From positions 1 through 64,000 of the forward strand of contig NZ_QHCS01000007.1 in NCBI RefSeq assembly GCF_003545875.1: DNA of 64,000 nucleotides, read 5' to 3'. Positions 1 through 10,150 of the stretch are shown here, piece by piece. The position numbers were made by a program, and so were the translations under genes. The first letter of the stretch is position 1, and the number at the start of each line of letters is the position of its first letter. Below the pieces are notes generated by a model. The model was not told the DNA's origin. It did no database searches and saw only the letters and a list, made by a program, of their open reading frames with translations. This DNA is from Leptospira stimsonii (GTDB lineage: Bacteria > Spirochaetota > Leptospiria > Leptospirales > Leptospiraceae).

Positions 1-502
1 TTCCTTGGCAATGCTTGCAAGCATACTTAGGACGAATATGAACTTCGACCTGAACTTTAGCGGGAACGATGTCTAACATCTCGGACTTTTCTTCTCCAAT
101 CCGAGTAAGTTCATGACCACAAGAACAAATCGTCTCAGACTCGGGAATGTCATGCAACATTTCGATTCGAGGAAAATAATCAGGGAACGGTTTTCTTCCC
201 GTCTTCTTTCTTGTATGACTCTTGACTGGTGTAAAAAGACTCTCTTCTTCCGGTTCAGGAGAATCTTCTTGCAAGGAACTTTCTATTTCGTTAAAAAGAA
301 ATCCTTGGTCTTTCTCGATTTGGGTCCATTTCTCAGTCTTTCTTCCGAAAAGCTGGATCTTAAGGCGTTCAATCTGATCAAGATGCTCGGCTTCTCTGAG
401 TCGTTGGAGTCGTAATTATTCTTGATATTTATTATTTTCTAATATAATGATTCTTTTTAGTTCTTCGATATCATCCGGAAGTGAACTTAGATCCAAAGGC
501 AT
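1..502 (-). pseudogene. IS66 transposase TnpC, N-terminal part, interrupted by an in-frame stop
   Basis: Translation from the ATG at 502-500 gives the TnpC leader of the IS66 family: an acidic N-terminus, a leucine-rich coiled segment, then the zinc-finger region with C-S-C-G-H followed later by C-K-H-C. The short linker segment PAKVQVEVHIRPKYAC is typical of the family. A TAA at 418-416 interrupts the frame 29 codons in, where a sense codon would be expected; the frame is open on both sides of it. The gene continues beyond the left edge of the window, so the DDE catalytic domain is not seen. With this stop the copy could make transposase only from a downstream start or by readthrough. Confidence 0.8.
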
Positions 503-545
503 TCTGATTCAGTCGTAATACTTTCCTTTCTTGAGTCAAACGTTT

Positions 546-1169
<624 letters not shown>

Positions 1170-1441
1170 AATAGCTGAACAGATTTATACGATTAACAAA
1201 AGGTGCGTTTGATTAGGCTGTAACGATAAAGTTCTCTTTTGCTGACGGTGATTTTACTTTAGAAGACTTTGAAATCTTAGAAGGTTTTTGAGTGGATGAA
1301 GGCTTGGTTGTTATTGCAAAGAGAGCTGATGTGCATTTCTTTTGAGCTGTCCTCGGGTCCGAATGAGTCGGACCAAGGACTTTGTGGAAAAATGGATTGA
1401 AGGGCGGATTTTGTGATGTGTGGAATGGTTGAAAAGAGTTC

Positions 1442-2980
1442 CTACTCAGCGCCGATTCCCAGATACGTCCGAATTTTCTCTGACTCGTATTTTTCTTGGG
1501 CAGACTTTTCCGGATACAATTTTGAAAAACAAACAGCACTCAGAAAGGAAAGGGCCATCGAAAAGATGGCCGGGTTTTTTAAGGGAAAGATCGCCGTTTT
1601 AAAACCGAAGACGTCGACCCAAACGGTCGGACTTAAAACGATCAAGACGATTGCGGATACGGATCCAGTAAGAATCGAAACAACTCCTCCGATCGTGCTG
1701 AAATTTTTCCAAACGATAGATAGAAACAAGGCTGGAAAATTTCCACTCGCGGCAATCGCAAAAGCAAGACCGACTAAGAACGCGACGTTCTGATCCTTAA
1801 AAAGAATTCCGATCAAAATACCTAACACCCCAAAGGCGACCGTAGCCCTTCGTGCAACTCTTACCTGTTCTGCTTCCGTCGCATCCCCTTCTTTCATCAC
1901 GCTCACAAAAATATCGTGTGAGATCGTGGAAGCCGCCGCTAAAGTCAAACCCGCGACAACGGCAAGAATCGTCGCAAACGCGACCGCCGCGATAAAGCCC
2001 ATCAAGATCGTTCCTCCGAGAAGTTCGGATAACAAAGCCGCCGCCATATTTCCTCCCTTATCCACGCTCGCAATCGGTTCCCTTCCGATCAAAACCGCGG
2101 CGGAAAAACCGACGATCGGAATGATCAAATAAAAATATCCGATAAAGGTCGTCGCATACGCCACGGACTTCCGCGCCTCTTTCGCATCAGGCACCGTATA
2201 AAAGCGCATTAGAATATGAGGAAGTCCTAATAAACCCAACATCAAGGCCAATCCCAAGGAAACCGCATCCAGAGGATTGGAAACAAGACCTCCCGGCTCC
2301 AAAGCCGCGCTCCCGAACTTTTCATCGACGGCGCCGTATAAATTCTCCAAACTGAAACCGAATTGAGCGAGTGCGAGAATGGTGAGTAACGTAACTCCGG
2401 ACAAAAGTAGGCAGGCTTTGATGATCTGAACCCAAGTGGTCGCGATCATTCCACCGAACAAAACGTAAAGGAGCATCACGATCCCAACGATAACGACCGC
2501 AACTTCGTAAGGAAGACCGAACATCAGATTGATGAGTTTACCCGAACCCACGATCTGAGCGATCGAATAAGTGAGCGTCACCAAAATTCCTCCGATGGCC
2601 GCGGCGATCCGAATCGGCTTTTGTCTCAATCGAAACGCGACCACATCCGCAAACGTAAACTTACCGAGATTACGAAGCGGTTCCGCAACGAGAAACATCA
2701 GAGCCGGCCAACCTACGAGCCAACCGACCGCATACAACATTCCGTCATATCCTTTGAGCGCGACCATTCCAGAAATTCCTAAAAAAGAAGCGGCGGACAT
2801 AAAATCACCGGAGAGAGCGAGCCCGTTCTGAAAACCCGTGATACTTCTTCCAGCGGCGTAGAACTCGCTGGAAGTTTTCGTTTTTCTCGCGGCCCAATAC
2901 GTGATTCCTAACGTAAGAACAACGAAGAGGAGAAAGAAAAGAATGGATAAAAAATTCGGCTGTCCGAGTTGCGATTCCAT
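1442..2980 (-). CDS. actP: Sodium:solute symporter, cation/acetate symporter type (ActP-like)
   Basis: A 512-residue member of the sodium:solute symporter family, with about 13 hydrophobic segments. The N-terminus shows the ActP signature: YWAARKT, SSEFYAAGRSI and LSGDFMSAASFLG, the last being part of the Na+ site region. ActP proteins import acetate and other short carboxylates by coupling to cations at the inner membrane. The start ATG follows GGAGG with a 9-base spacer. It lies 4 bases downstream of a DUF485 gene, the same order as yjcH-actP in enterobacteria, which supports the assignment. The protein is somewhat shorter than the E. coli protein (about 549 residues). The substrate in Leptospira is inferred, not shown. 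Confidence 0.85.
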   Translation of the reverse strand: MESQLGQPNFLSILFFLLFVVLTLGITYWAARKTKTSSEFYAAGRSITGFQNGLALSGDFMSAASFLGISGMVALKGYDGMLYAVGWLVGWPALMFLVAEPLRNLGKFTFADVVAFRLRQKPIRIAAAIGGILVTLTYSIAQIVGSGKLINLMFGLPYEVAVVIVGIVMLLYVLFGGMIATTWVQIIKACLLLSGVTLLTILALAQFGFSLENLYGAVDEKFGSAALEPGGLVSNPLDAVSLGLALMLGLLGLPHILMRFYTVPDAKEARKSVAYATTFIGYFYLIIPIVGFSAAVLIGREPIASVDKGGNMAAALLSELLGGTILMGFIAAVAFATILAVVAGLTLAAASTISHDIFVSVMKEGDATEAEQVRVARRATVAFGVLGILIGILFKDQNVAFLVGLAFAIAASGNFPALFLSIVWKNFSTIGGVVSILTGSVSAIVLIVLSPTVWVDVFGFKTAIFPLKNPAIFSMALSFLSAVCFSKLYPEKSAQEKYESEKIRTYLGIGAE

Positions 2981-2984
2981 AGAA

Positions 2985-3287
2985 TCAATCCTCCAACCTT
3001 TTCTTCAAAGATTCTACGTTTCGATCGTAGTAACGATTGGCCCAAAAAACGTAGACCAAAGTGAGGATCCAAGAAAAGAAAATCACCAAAGCGCTCAGAA
3101 GAATTCCGATATTGGAAAACGTACCCACCTTTCGAATCAAAAATTCAGGGTAGAATGCGACGGAAAGAATATAACCGTAATACGATAAAAACAACAAACC
3201 CAAGAGCGTAAAACTTACGATCCAGCGAGAACGAACCAACTTCTTAAAATCCGGTTCTTCCATCAGCGCGTGCGGTGTGATTTTCAT
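2985..3287 (-). CDS. DUF485 membrane protein, partner of the ActP-like symporter
   Basis: A 100-residue protein with two transmembrane segments (about residues 20-42 and 58-82) and a charged C-terminal tail, matching the DUF485 (YjcH) family. The start at 3287 was chosen because GGGAG lies 8 bases upstream; a longer frame to 3341 begins with an unlikely sequence. DUF485 genes nearly always precede actP-type symporters. Their role is not settled, but an accessory or stabilising function for the transporter is the usual inference. The stop codon lies only 4 bases from the symporter start, so the two are almost certainly co-transcribed. Confidence 0.82.
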   Translation of the reverse strand: MKITPHALMEEPDFKKLVRSRWIVSFTLLGLLFLSYYGYILSVAFYPEFLIRKVGTFSNIGILLSALVIFFSWILTLVYVFWANRYYDRNVESLKKRLED

Positions 3288-3391
3288 TCTTAGAACTCCC
3301 TTTGCCGCCGAGCAAAATAGAATCAATTCCCAACTCATCAAGGAGAATTTATTCGAAGTTTAAAAAAATGAAATATTCCTAAACTGGATTC

Positions 3392-4579
3392 TTATTCATG
3401 AAGAAAGGAATAGATTCTCTCCCACACTTTCGGGTCGCTTAACAAAGAAGAATGCTCCGCATCGGAAAGAAAGCTTTGATACACGATTTCATCCGGAGGA
3501 ATCGAACTCGTAAATGTAACCCTTCCGTCCCCGGGCGCTCTTTGCGCATTCTTAAAATCCCAAAGCCAATGGTCCGGATTTTTTTCGGGCATCAGAACTC
3601 TCATCGTTGGTCGATTTTTCGCGTGAACGACCAAGACGGGAGGATACTGATTTCCTTTTTTGGGATCGAGAGAATTTCGAAACGCGAGCGCAAGATCCAA
3701 TCTGGACTGAAATTCTTTCAAAGAAGGAGGAGGTTCGCAATGCGCTTCGTGGGAATACGGACCGAGTTCGTATTTCTCCCAATCGGAAGCATTAAAAAAA
3801 CGGAATGGAATGTTCTTCTGATCGGAATCCTTGAGTAATTCCTTCGTATCAAAACTTCCTTCTCTCGGGAAAAACGTATAAACCGAAATGAAACTCGAAA
3901 CGACACAAGCGCTTGTGATCTCGGGATTCAACCCCGTGGAAGTTCCGGAAATCAGATCTTCCATAAATCCGATTCCGCCACGAAACGGAACGCCGACAAA
4001 GATCACCTTCGAAGCTAAGTTCGGTCTTCGATTGATCACGGAGAGCGCGAGATTTCCCCCGTTGCTATGACCTACGAGAACGGGTGCGACTCCGGCGTTT
4101 TCCTTTTGAACTTTTTCCAAAAATGCTTCGAGAGCCAAGGAGGTTTCACCGTTGTCCTTTCTCCAATCGTAAGGAAAAACATACGGTCGGAATCTCGCGT
4201 TAGTCGAAATCCATTCTAGCCAAGGTTGATAAACTTTTACGTCGATCAAAAACGGGATGAGAGTTACGGAAGATAAAACCTCTCCTACTTGAACCGATTC
4301 GTTCTTTCTCAAAGTTAGATCGGGTGCGGAAAAATTCAAAGCCTGCCAAGGAGTAAGCCAAATCGCGTCGAGGGAACCGGACTCGTTCTTTCGAAAGAGC
4401 TCGGATCCCTTATAACCTGGAACGAAAACAAGAGGGATTTGCATCGCAACCGTGGAATGACTTCCTTCGGATCCGGCATTCTTTAACAAACCCGGGCCGA
4501 AGGCCCGTTCCTTTTGACCGGAACAAAACAAAAACGAAAGAAGAATCAAACCCGCCGAAGTATATGTATGGAATTTCAC
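3392..4579 (-). CDS. LCAT-like alpha/beta-hydrolase lipoprotein
   Basis: A 395-residue exported protein. Residues 1-19 form a signal peptide ending in S-F-L-F-C, a spirochaete-style lipobox with Cys19, so it is probably a lipoprotein. The N-terminal FVPGYKGSELF is the oxyanion-hole region of lecithin:cholesterol acyltransferase-like enzymes, followed by PYDWRKDNGE and the nucleophile elbow G-H-S-N-G-G (Ser172). A late histidine (A-E-H near residue 383) is a candidate for the triad. These enzymes hydrolyse or transfer acyl chains of lipids. The gene is divergent from a second lipase-like lipoprotein at 4720, with about 140 bases between them. The substrate is unknown. Confidence 0.75.
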   Translation of the reverse strand: MKFHTYTSAGLILLSFLFCSGQKERAFGPGLLKNAGSEGSHSTVAMQIPLVFVPGYKGSELFRKNESGSLDAIWLTPWQALNFSAPDLTLRKNESVQVGEVLSSVTLIPFLIDVKVYQPWLEWISTNARFRPYVFPYDWRKDNGETSLALEAFLEKVQKENAGVAPVLVGHSNGGNLALSVINRRPNLASKVIFVGVPFRGGIGFMEDLISGTSTGLNPEITSACVVSSFISVYTFFPREGSFDTKELLKDSDQKNIPFRFFNASDWEKYELGPYSHEAHCEPPPSLKEFQSRLDLALAFRNSLDPKKGNQYPPVLVVHAKNRPTMRVLMPEKNPDHWLWDFKNAQRAPGDGRVTFTSSIPPDEIVYQSFLSDAEHSSLLSDPKVWERIYSFLHE

Positions 4580-4719
4580 GAACCCATACTCGCCGATCGT
4601 CGAAAGTTTGTCTACGGTAAAACTATACCTTTCCTATTTGCAAATTCCTTTCTCTTGAAATTACGATCCTCCGTTCTTTTTGACTTGTCAGAGAGGAACG
4701 ATCAGCTCTTCATTGAAGG

Positions 4720-6597
4720 ATGATTTTGTTTTGTGGAATTCCATTAAGAATTTGGATTCTTCTTGGATCCTTCGTTCTATTCGATTGTGCCACGTATTCT
4801 ACCGCAAACTATTCCCAGTTCGAACAGGAGAAGTTAGTCAACGTAAGTAGCGTCTCTTCTAACAAACTCAGTCTTCTCACGATGCGATATCTCAAAAGCA
4901 ACGATCTCGACGAAAGGTTCGAAGAATCACCCCTCGTAGTCATCTACGATTTGGACAATCGACTTCTCGCGTATAAATCCAGAGATCTCGCCTATTATCT
5001 TTCCGAACTCTGTTATCTCACCGGAAATTCTTTGGATACGGAAGATCCGGAGTTTGCGAAGATGTATGCTTCCGCATTAGTATATTCTTATACATATCTA
5101 TTCGATTCGAAGGCGACTCCCGCGCCCGATCCGTTTTCCGCGGAATTTCGTTTTGCGCTTCTCACATACAATCGTTCCTTGGCGCAGTTGGTCCGTTATG
5201 CGAAGAAGAATCGAAAGCTGGCTAACGTGACCGATCTCAATCTTCCGTTGATTCGAGGAAATCTCGTAATGGACGGCGCCGAAGTCGAAACTTCTTGGAC
5301 GCCGCAGAATTTTCTGCAAATCGAAGTCGCTTATGATTTTAGGACGAAGGGATTTTCCAATCATATCAGCAAATACGGAATCGGAACTCCGTTGATTCTA
5401 ATCCGAAAATTTCCGGAAAACGAACCTCAAAAAAGAATCCAGTATGAATTCATCAACGGAGTCGGACAGGCGTATCCGGGAACCGCGTTCGTAAGTTTGG
5501 AAGAATCCTATCTTGGAAACAGAGACTTGATGAACCTGAGGGCAAAGATTCACGTCTACGATCCCGTCTTTCGGGATCGAATTGAATTCGAAGGAATGAA
5601 TCTTCCGATGGAAAGCGATACGACCACACCGCTTGCATACATGCTAACGATCGCGCAAAAACGGGACAGCCTACTTGCGATCTTCGACGGAGAAACGAGC
5701 ATTTCCAGAAAAGGTCTTTATCTCGTATATCCGTATCGAAGGGATAAGATCCCGGTCGTATTCGTACACGGACTCGCTTCCTCGCCTTTTATCTGGTTTC
5801 CGATGATCAACGAGCTACTCGCCGATCCTGAAATCAAAGAGAAATATCAATTCTGGGTTTATTGGTATCCCACAGTAAATCCGATGCTTCTTTCCGCCGC
5901 GGACTTTAGAGATACGTTATACGATTTAAGAAAGGTTTACGATCCGAAAAACGAACATAAAAGTTTTGATCGAATGGTATTGATCGGTCATAGTATGGGT
6001 GGCCTCATCGCAAAGTTAGCCGTAACCAAGGGACGAAAAGAAGAATGGATGACCGCCGCAAACGTCCCCTATTCCGCGTACGAGTCCATGAGCGAAGAAT
6101 ACAAAAAGGAAATCAAAAGAGTATTCGATTTCGATCCTGTGCCTTTCGTCAAAAGGGCGATCTTTATCGCGACGCCGCACCGAGGATCCAATCTAGCCGA
6201 AGGAATTTTAGGAACGATTGCGAGATTTCTATTTATACTTCCAAAGGAGGTGGCGAAAAAATTTCAGGAAGGTTATAAATTCTTACTCGTAAATCACAAG
6301 GATGGGGATTTAGTTCCTGGAGTCTATGGAGTGGACGGGTTGTCGCCCAAAAGCCTCTTTATGAAAGTAACGGGAGAATACAGACCACTCGTCAAATTTC
6401 ATTCCATCATCGGGAATTCAAAACTCGCGGATCTGGACTGGATCAGCGATTCGGTCGTTCCCTACGAAAGTTCCCATTTGGATCACCCCGAATCCGAATT
6501 ACTCATCCAATCCGAACATTCCGTACAAAATCACCTTCCAACTTTTTTGGAAGTAAAACGGATCCTCAAAGAACACACAAAAGAGGAAAATCCATAA
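4720..6597 (+). CDS. Alpha/beta-hydrolase lipoprotein with large N-terminal extension
   Basis: A 625-residue predicted lipoprotein (signal to about residue 22, L-F-D-C, Cys23). Residues 30-340 match no domain I recognise. From about 344 the sequence becomes a lipase core: V-V-F-V-H-G (oxyanion strand, His350-Gly351), then the nucleophile motif G-H-S-M-G-G with Ser425, and a likely charge-relay histidine in E-H-S-V-Q-N-H near the C-terminus. The arrangement suggests an esterase or lipase displayed on the cell surface or in the periplasm. It is divergent from the LCAT-like lipoprotein and convergent with a DUF374 acyltransferase whose stop is 16 bases away. The exact substrate cannot be told. 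Confidence 0.75.
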   Translation: MILFCGIPLRIWILLGSFVLFDCATYSTANYSQFEQEKLVNVSSVSSNKLSLLTMRYLKSNDLDERFEESPLVVIYDLDNRLLAYKSRDLAYYLSELCYLTGNSLDTEDPEFAKMYASALVYSYTYLFDSKATPAPDPFSAEFRFALLTYNRSLAQLVRYAKKNRKLANVTDLNLPLIRGNLVMDGAEVETSWTPQNFLQIEVAYDFRTKGFSNHISKYGIGTPLILIRKFPENEPQKRIQYEFINGVGQAYPGTAFVSLEESYLGNRDLMNLRAKIHVYDPVFRDRIEFEGMNLPMESDTTTPLAYMLTIAQKRDSLLAIFDGETSISRKGLYLVYPYRRDKIPVVFVHGLASSPFIWFPMINELLADPEIKEKYQFWVYWYPTVNPMLLSAADFRDTLYDLRKVYDPKNEHKSFDRMVLIGHSMGGLIAKLAVTKGRKEEWMTAANVPYSAYESMSEEYKKEIKRVFDFDPVPFVKRAIFIATPHRGSNLAEGILGTIARFLFILPKEVAKKFQEGYKFLLVNHKDGDLVPGVYGVDGLSPKSLFMKVTGEYRPLVKFHSIIGNSKLADLDWISDSVVPYESSHLDHPESELLIQSEHSVQNHLPTFLEVKRILKEHTKEENP

Positions 6598-6613
6598 TTA
6601 GAATATCGGAATA

Positions 6614-7315
6614 TTATCGATTTCTTAATTCTTCGGCTTTATCGATGCATCTCTGACGATTTTCCAACATCGCCTTCTCGACCATGAGGCGCGCTTCTTC
6701 AAAACCCTTCTCGTCCAATTGCCTCGGAATCAAAATCGGTTCGCCGTAAGACACCACGAAAGTGGTAAACGGTTTCGGAATTCTATGTTTGTCCCAGGAT
6801 CTTTCGGCGATCCATTGACGAGTACATTCATAGTGGAAGGGAATGATCGGAACCTGAGAAACTTGACCACAAGCGATCAAACCCGGTTGCACAACAAGCG
6901 CGGGTCCGCGAGGACCGTCCGGAGTGATCGCCGCGGGGAGATTTTTTTTTAGATGAACGATAAGCGCTTTTAAAGCCTTGGATCCACCCTTGGAGGAACT
7001 CCCCCGAATACTGTAATTATCAAAACGATGCACTACGTTGTTGATGAAATCTCCGTCTTTGGATTCGGAGATCAAAACCGCGGCTCCCGCTTTTCGATTG
7101 AGATAAGGAGAATAGAGAACGTTCGTGTGCCAGATGGAAAGGATATAGGGCTTTTTTTCTTTGCGGAGTTTTTCCAAACTTCCGTCTCCGATATTGACTC
7201 TTCGAGAAGTAAAACCGATCAGTCTTTGGAGATTGACGACGAGAAAGGGAATCAACCAAACCAGAAATTTTCTTTTGAACGATTCTTTTTCTTTTACTTT
7301 AGAATTTTCTTCCAT
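6614..7315 (-). CDS. DUF374 lysophospholipid acyltransferase-family protein
   Basis: A 233-residue protein with an N-terminal membrane-associated helix (W-L-I-P-F-L-V-V-N-L). The blocks I-W-H-T-N-V-L, S-E-S-K-D-G-D-F and TPDGPRGPALVVQPG are characteristic of DUF374, a family related to lipid A and glycerolipid acyltransferases. In those enzymes the His and the D-G-P-R-G-P block correspond to catalytic and substrate-binding regions. It likely acts at the inner membrane in lipid or lipid A synthesis; the donor and acceptor are unknown. The neighbouring lipase-like lipoproteins make a lipid context plausible, but that is inference. The start has only a weak ribosome binding site. Confidence 0.78.
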   Translation of the reverse strand: MEENSKVKEKESFKRKFLVWLIPFLVVNLQRLIGFTSRRVNIGDGSLEKLRKEKKPYILSIWHTNVLYSPYLNRKAGAAVLISESKDGDFINNVVHRFDNYSIRGSSSKGGSKALKALIVHLKKNLPAAITPDGPRGPALVVQPGLIACGQVSQVPIIPFHYECTRQWIAERSWDKHRIPKPFTTFVVSYGEPILIPRQLDEKGFEEARLMVEKAMLENRQRCIDKAEELRNR

Positions 7316-7381
7316 GGAACACGAGATTTTTTTAAAATCGAAAATTCATCACCTCTTTTTTAGAATCGGATCCGACACAAA

Positions 7382-7801
7382 TCAAGGATAGATTTCCCGG
7401 GTTTCATACAAGGAGGAAAATTCATGATTCCTCGGAAAAAGAAATAGAAGACCCGTCAAAAAAATCCCCATGCCGATCCAATGAATAGGATCCGCGAAGA
7501 TAAAATAAAATATTCCGTTGATCGTATACCCCGAATCCAAAAAAATCACGGAGAGAATTTTAGATTGAGAATAGGATTTGAACTTATCTTTCAGTTTTAG
7601 ATTCTCTTGAATCAACTTCTTCTTAGCGAAAAAAAGAGGAACATACCAGGCAATGGGTAGCAGGAATACGCTCGATCCGAAAACGAAACCGCTCCAAATC
7701 TTCGCGTGTAGACCGTTCTTATTCGCGGAAAGAACGAAGACGATTCCGAATAAAAGTAACAGGAACAAAAGAGAAAAATAGATGATCTTTAAGTTTTTCA
7801 T
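7382..7801 (-). CDS. Small integral membrane protein of unknown function
   Basis: A 139-residue protein with four hydrophobic stretches (about residues 5-25, 38-58, 85-105 and 109-125) and a lysine-rich loop (about 60-82) that would face the cytoplasm. No family is recognised. It is on the same strand as, and 66 bases upstream of, the DUF374 acyltransferase, so the two may share a transcript. Confidence 0.55.
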   Translation of the reverse strand: MKNLKIIYFSLLFLLLLFGIVFVLSANKNGLHAKIWSGFVFGSSVFLLPIAWYVPLFFAKKKLIQENLKLKDKFKSYSQSKILSVIFLDSGYTINGIFYFIFADPIHWIGMGIFLTGLLFLFPRNHEFSSLYETREIYP

Positions 7802-8116
7802 TCTTTTCTTTCATCAAAGAAGCACATGAAATTTATTTCCTTAATAAGTTTTGTCAAGATATTACAAAATTGGAACGTACCAAACAGCGAAAAGATGCAT
7901 CAAACTCTCCGGACTATTTGTCATCGAAAGAAGAAGAAAAAACGAAATCAACCCGATCTTCGACTCCTCCCGATTCTTATTAGTTTTCGTTCAATCGTTC
8001 GATAAAAACAAAATCGAAATGTCGAAACGAATGTAAAATTCTCGAGATTTAAAAATTCGATCGACTGGAGAGGAAAGTTCGAATACAGAGTTTGAAACAA
8101 AAAATAGGTTTATATT
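7802..8116. other. Gene-free stretch between divergent genes
   Basis: AT-rich DNA between the small membrane protein (minus) and the BASS transporter (plus). Short open frames here lack coding character. It probably holds both promoters, but no convincing -35/-10 pair stands out. Confidence 0.4.
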
Positions 8117-8983
8117 ATGGAATCCAATTTGCTAACAGCTATATTCCTTCCGCTCGCGTTAGGAATCATCATGCTCGGAATGGGGATGTCTCTGACAATC
8201 GAGGACTTCAAACGAATCTTCATTCTTCCGAAAGCCGCCTTGACCGGACTCACCTTACAGTTGTTACTCTTACCGATCGCAGGATGGCTTATCGCGGATT
8301 TTTCCGGTCTTCCCGGAGAACTTGCCGTCGGTCTTATGTTGCTCGCAATTTGTCCGGGAGGAGCGACTTCGAATCTGATCACTCATCTCGCGAAAGGCGA
8401 CGTCGCGCTTTCGATCACGTTAACCGCAATCACGAGCTGTGTCACCGTCGTTTCGATTCCGATTCTTCTGAATGTCTCCATGCACCATTTTTTAGGCAGC
8501 GGACAGATGATCGAATTGAACGTTCCACAGACGATCCTGCAAATATTTTTAGTCACCGTATTACCGGTTACGATGGGAATGATTCTCAACGCAAAAAAAC
8601 CGGACCTTTCCAAAAAGTTCGAAAAACTAGTGAAAGTTCTCTCCGGAATTTTTCTGATTCTCATCATCGCCGGCGCAATCGTAAGAGAAAGACAGAATAT
8701 CGTTCCGTTTTTTATCCAAGTCGGACCCGCCGCCTTAGCTCTCAATTTAACTACGATGGTCCTCGGATTTTTAGGAGCGTCTTTGATGAAAGTTACGAAG
8801 GCGCAAAGAACTTCGATAACGATCGAGGTAGGAATCCAAAACGGGACCTTGGGAATCGCGATCGCGACTTCGATTCTCAATAACGCGGCGATGGCGATTC
8901 CCTCCGCGATTTACAGCTTGATCATGTTCGCAACCGGCGCCCTATTTTCGGTTTGGATGCATAGGATCCCGGATGAGGTTTAG
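8117..8983 (+). CDS. Bile acid:sodium symporter (BASS) family transporter
   Basis: A 288-residue, nine- to ten-helix membrane protein. The conserved BASS features are present: GMGMSLTIEDF at the start, a C-P-G-G-A-T-S-N-L crossover region with S/T residues near residues 84-95, and V-G-I-Q-N-G-T-L-G in the second half; the paired N residues usually line the Na+ sites. Bacterial members move organic anions such as keto acids, pantoate or sulfur-containing acids with Na+, and the substrate cannot be told here. A second member of the family is found at 28980. The start is preceded by a poor ribosome binding site, but the family N-terminus fits this ATG. Confidence 0.85.
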   Translation: MESNLLTAIFLPLALGIIMLGMGMSLTIEDFKRIFILPKAALTGLTLQLLLLPIAGWLIADFSGLPGELAVGLMLLAICPGGATSNLITHLAKGDVALSITLTAITSCVTVVSIPILLNVSMHHFLGSGQMIELNVPQTILQIFLVTVLPVTMGMILNAKKPDLSKKFEKLVKVLSGIFLILIIAGAIVRERQNIVPFFIQVGPAALALNLTTMVLGFLGASLMKVTKAQRTSITIEVGIQNGTLGIAIATSILNNAAMAIPSAIYSLIMFATGALFSVWMHRIPDEV

Positions 8984-9376
8984 CATTTTTTTTAAGGATC
9001 TGTGGTAGTTTGAATCCGATTTCGTTTGTCTTCGATGTCTAAAACGTTTTTACGCTCCGAAGACAAATGATCCATTCTATTTTTATGATACGTTTGTTTT
9101 CTCGAAATAAAAAGTCCTCACAAGGAGCGAATAAAAATCAAATCTTTGTTTGATTCGAAATAAACCGGAGAGAGTTGCTAAAAGAGAAAGACAATTCTTT
9201 TTTCTTCCGAGTCAATTGTTCCGACAAAGTATTTTCTATTAAAAAAATACTTGAATTCGAATTGGAAGTCCGCTCTGAACCGTCACAGGAAAGCCTTGAC
9301 TTTTACTCGCCGTAAAATTCTACGAGCGTCGACTTTTTTACTTGGAAATTCTTCCCGCAGGACCATAAAAGCGGAA

Positions 9377-10105
9377 GTGATTCCGCCCCACAAAACACGG
9401 ACCGATATTCCCGTTCTTTCCCGACCGACTTCGATCATTCTATTTTTACTTTGTATGTTTTCTTTTTCATGCACGATGGTCGGATTTCACCGAACAGCGA
9501 TTCGACAAGAAATCGATTTTGGAAAAGAGGAAACGCTCAAACTCTGTGTTTGGAAGGACAAAAAGATTTCCGAAACGGAATTGGAAGCACTGATCGAAAT
9601 CTGGAACGAAGAGTTAAAACTCTATAAAATCAGAATTTTATTAAACGACGTAAAGGAATGGGAACGTCCCGGTTGGACCGGCTCCGCCATCATGGATCAG
9701 ATCTTCACTGCGGATCTTCCCCTTTCTTGTGATCGGCTTCTTGCGGTAGCCGGCGGAAAGTTAAGCGACACCGCATTCGAACTTGTAGGATTGTTCTTCG
9801 CTTTTTTCGGAATTCCGAGCTATCAAATTTTAGGTGCGGTCGAAACAAAAACCGGAACAAGAGGATATATTCTGGGACAAACCAGAACACTTTCTCATTG
9901 GTTTAGCGGAGGAGCAAAGGGAACACTGATTCACGAAGGGTATCATCTCTTGGGATGCGGACATTCTTTTTTTCTCAGCGATTGTTATCTTCAAATTCAA
10001 AAGGTCAAAGAGTTGAAGAGGAAGAATGCGGAACAAGGAGAACAGTTTTTTCCATCGGTGGACGAGGAAGGTCGAATTTTTCTGAAAAATCCTTGGCATT
10101 CTTAG
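9377..10105 (+). CDS. Lipoprotein with metzincin-like HExxHxxGxxH zinc motif
   Basis: The open frame extends back to 9251, but the first 42 codons are basic and do not look like a signal sequence. An in-frame GTG at 9377 places the hydrophobic signal and S-F-S-C lipobox about 30 residues from the start, so it is preferred, though not certain. The mature part contains HEGYHLLGCGH (plus-strand positions 9932-9964), which fits the zinc-binding consensus H-E-x-x-H-x-x-G-x-x-H of metzincin peptidases. The rest shows no family I recognise, and a clear Met-turn is not obvious. It may be a surface or periplasmic metallopeptidase; the activity is inferred from the motif alone. Confidence 0.65.
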   Translation: MIPPHKTRTDIPVLSRPTSIILFLLCMFSFSCTMVGFHRTAIRQEIDFGKEETLKLCVWKDKKISETELEALIEIWNEELKLYKIRILLNDVKEWERPGWTGSAIMDQIFTADLPLSCDRLLAVAGGKLSDTAFELVGLFFAFFGIPSYQILGAVETKTGTRGYILGQTRTLSHWFSGGAKGTLIHEGYHLLGCGHSFFLSDCYLQIQKVKELKRKNAEQGEQFFPSVDEEGRIFLKNPWHS

Positions 10106-10150
10106 AATTTGTTTTCTTTCATTCCTTGGAAGCTTTTTGAGGATGGATTT

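Noticed and set aside
1213..1539. Minus-strand open frame of 108 codons
   Set aside because: It overlaps the end of the ActP-like gene in another frame, has a low-complexity Ser/Lys tail and no family match.
1553..1580. Hairpin GGCCATC-gaaaa-GATGGCC followed by GGGTTTTTT, looking like a plus-strand terminator
   Set aside because: It lies inside the coding region of the ActP-like symporter on the other strand, and no plus-strand gene ends there; it is probably a chance structure.
8092..8883. Plus-strand open frame of 263 codons overlapping the BASS gene
   Set aside because: It is a shadow of the BASS transporter in a different frame, rich in Arg and Ser, without a fold.
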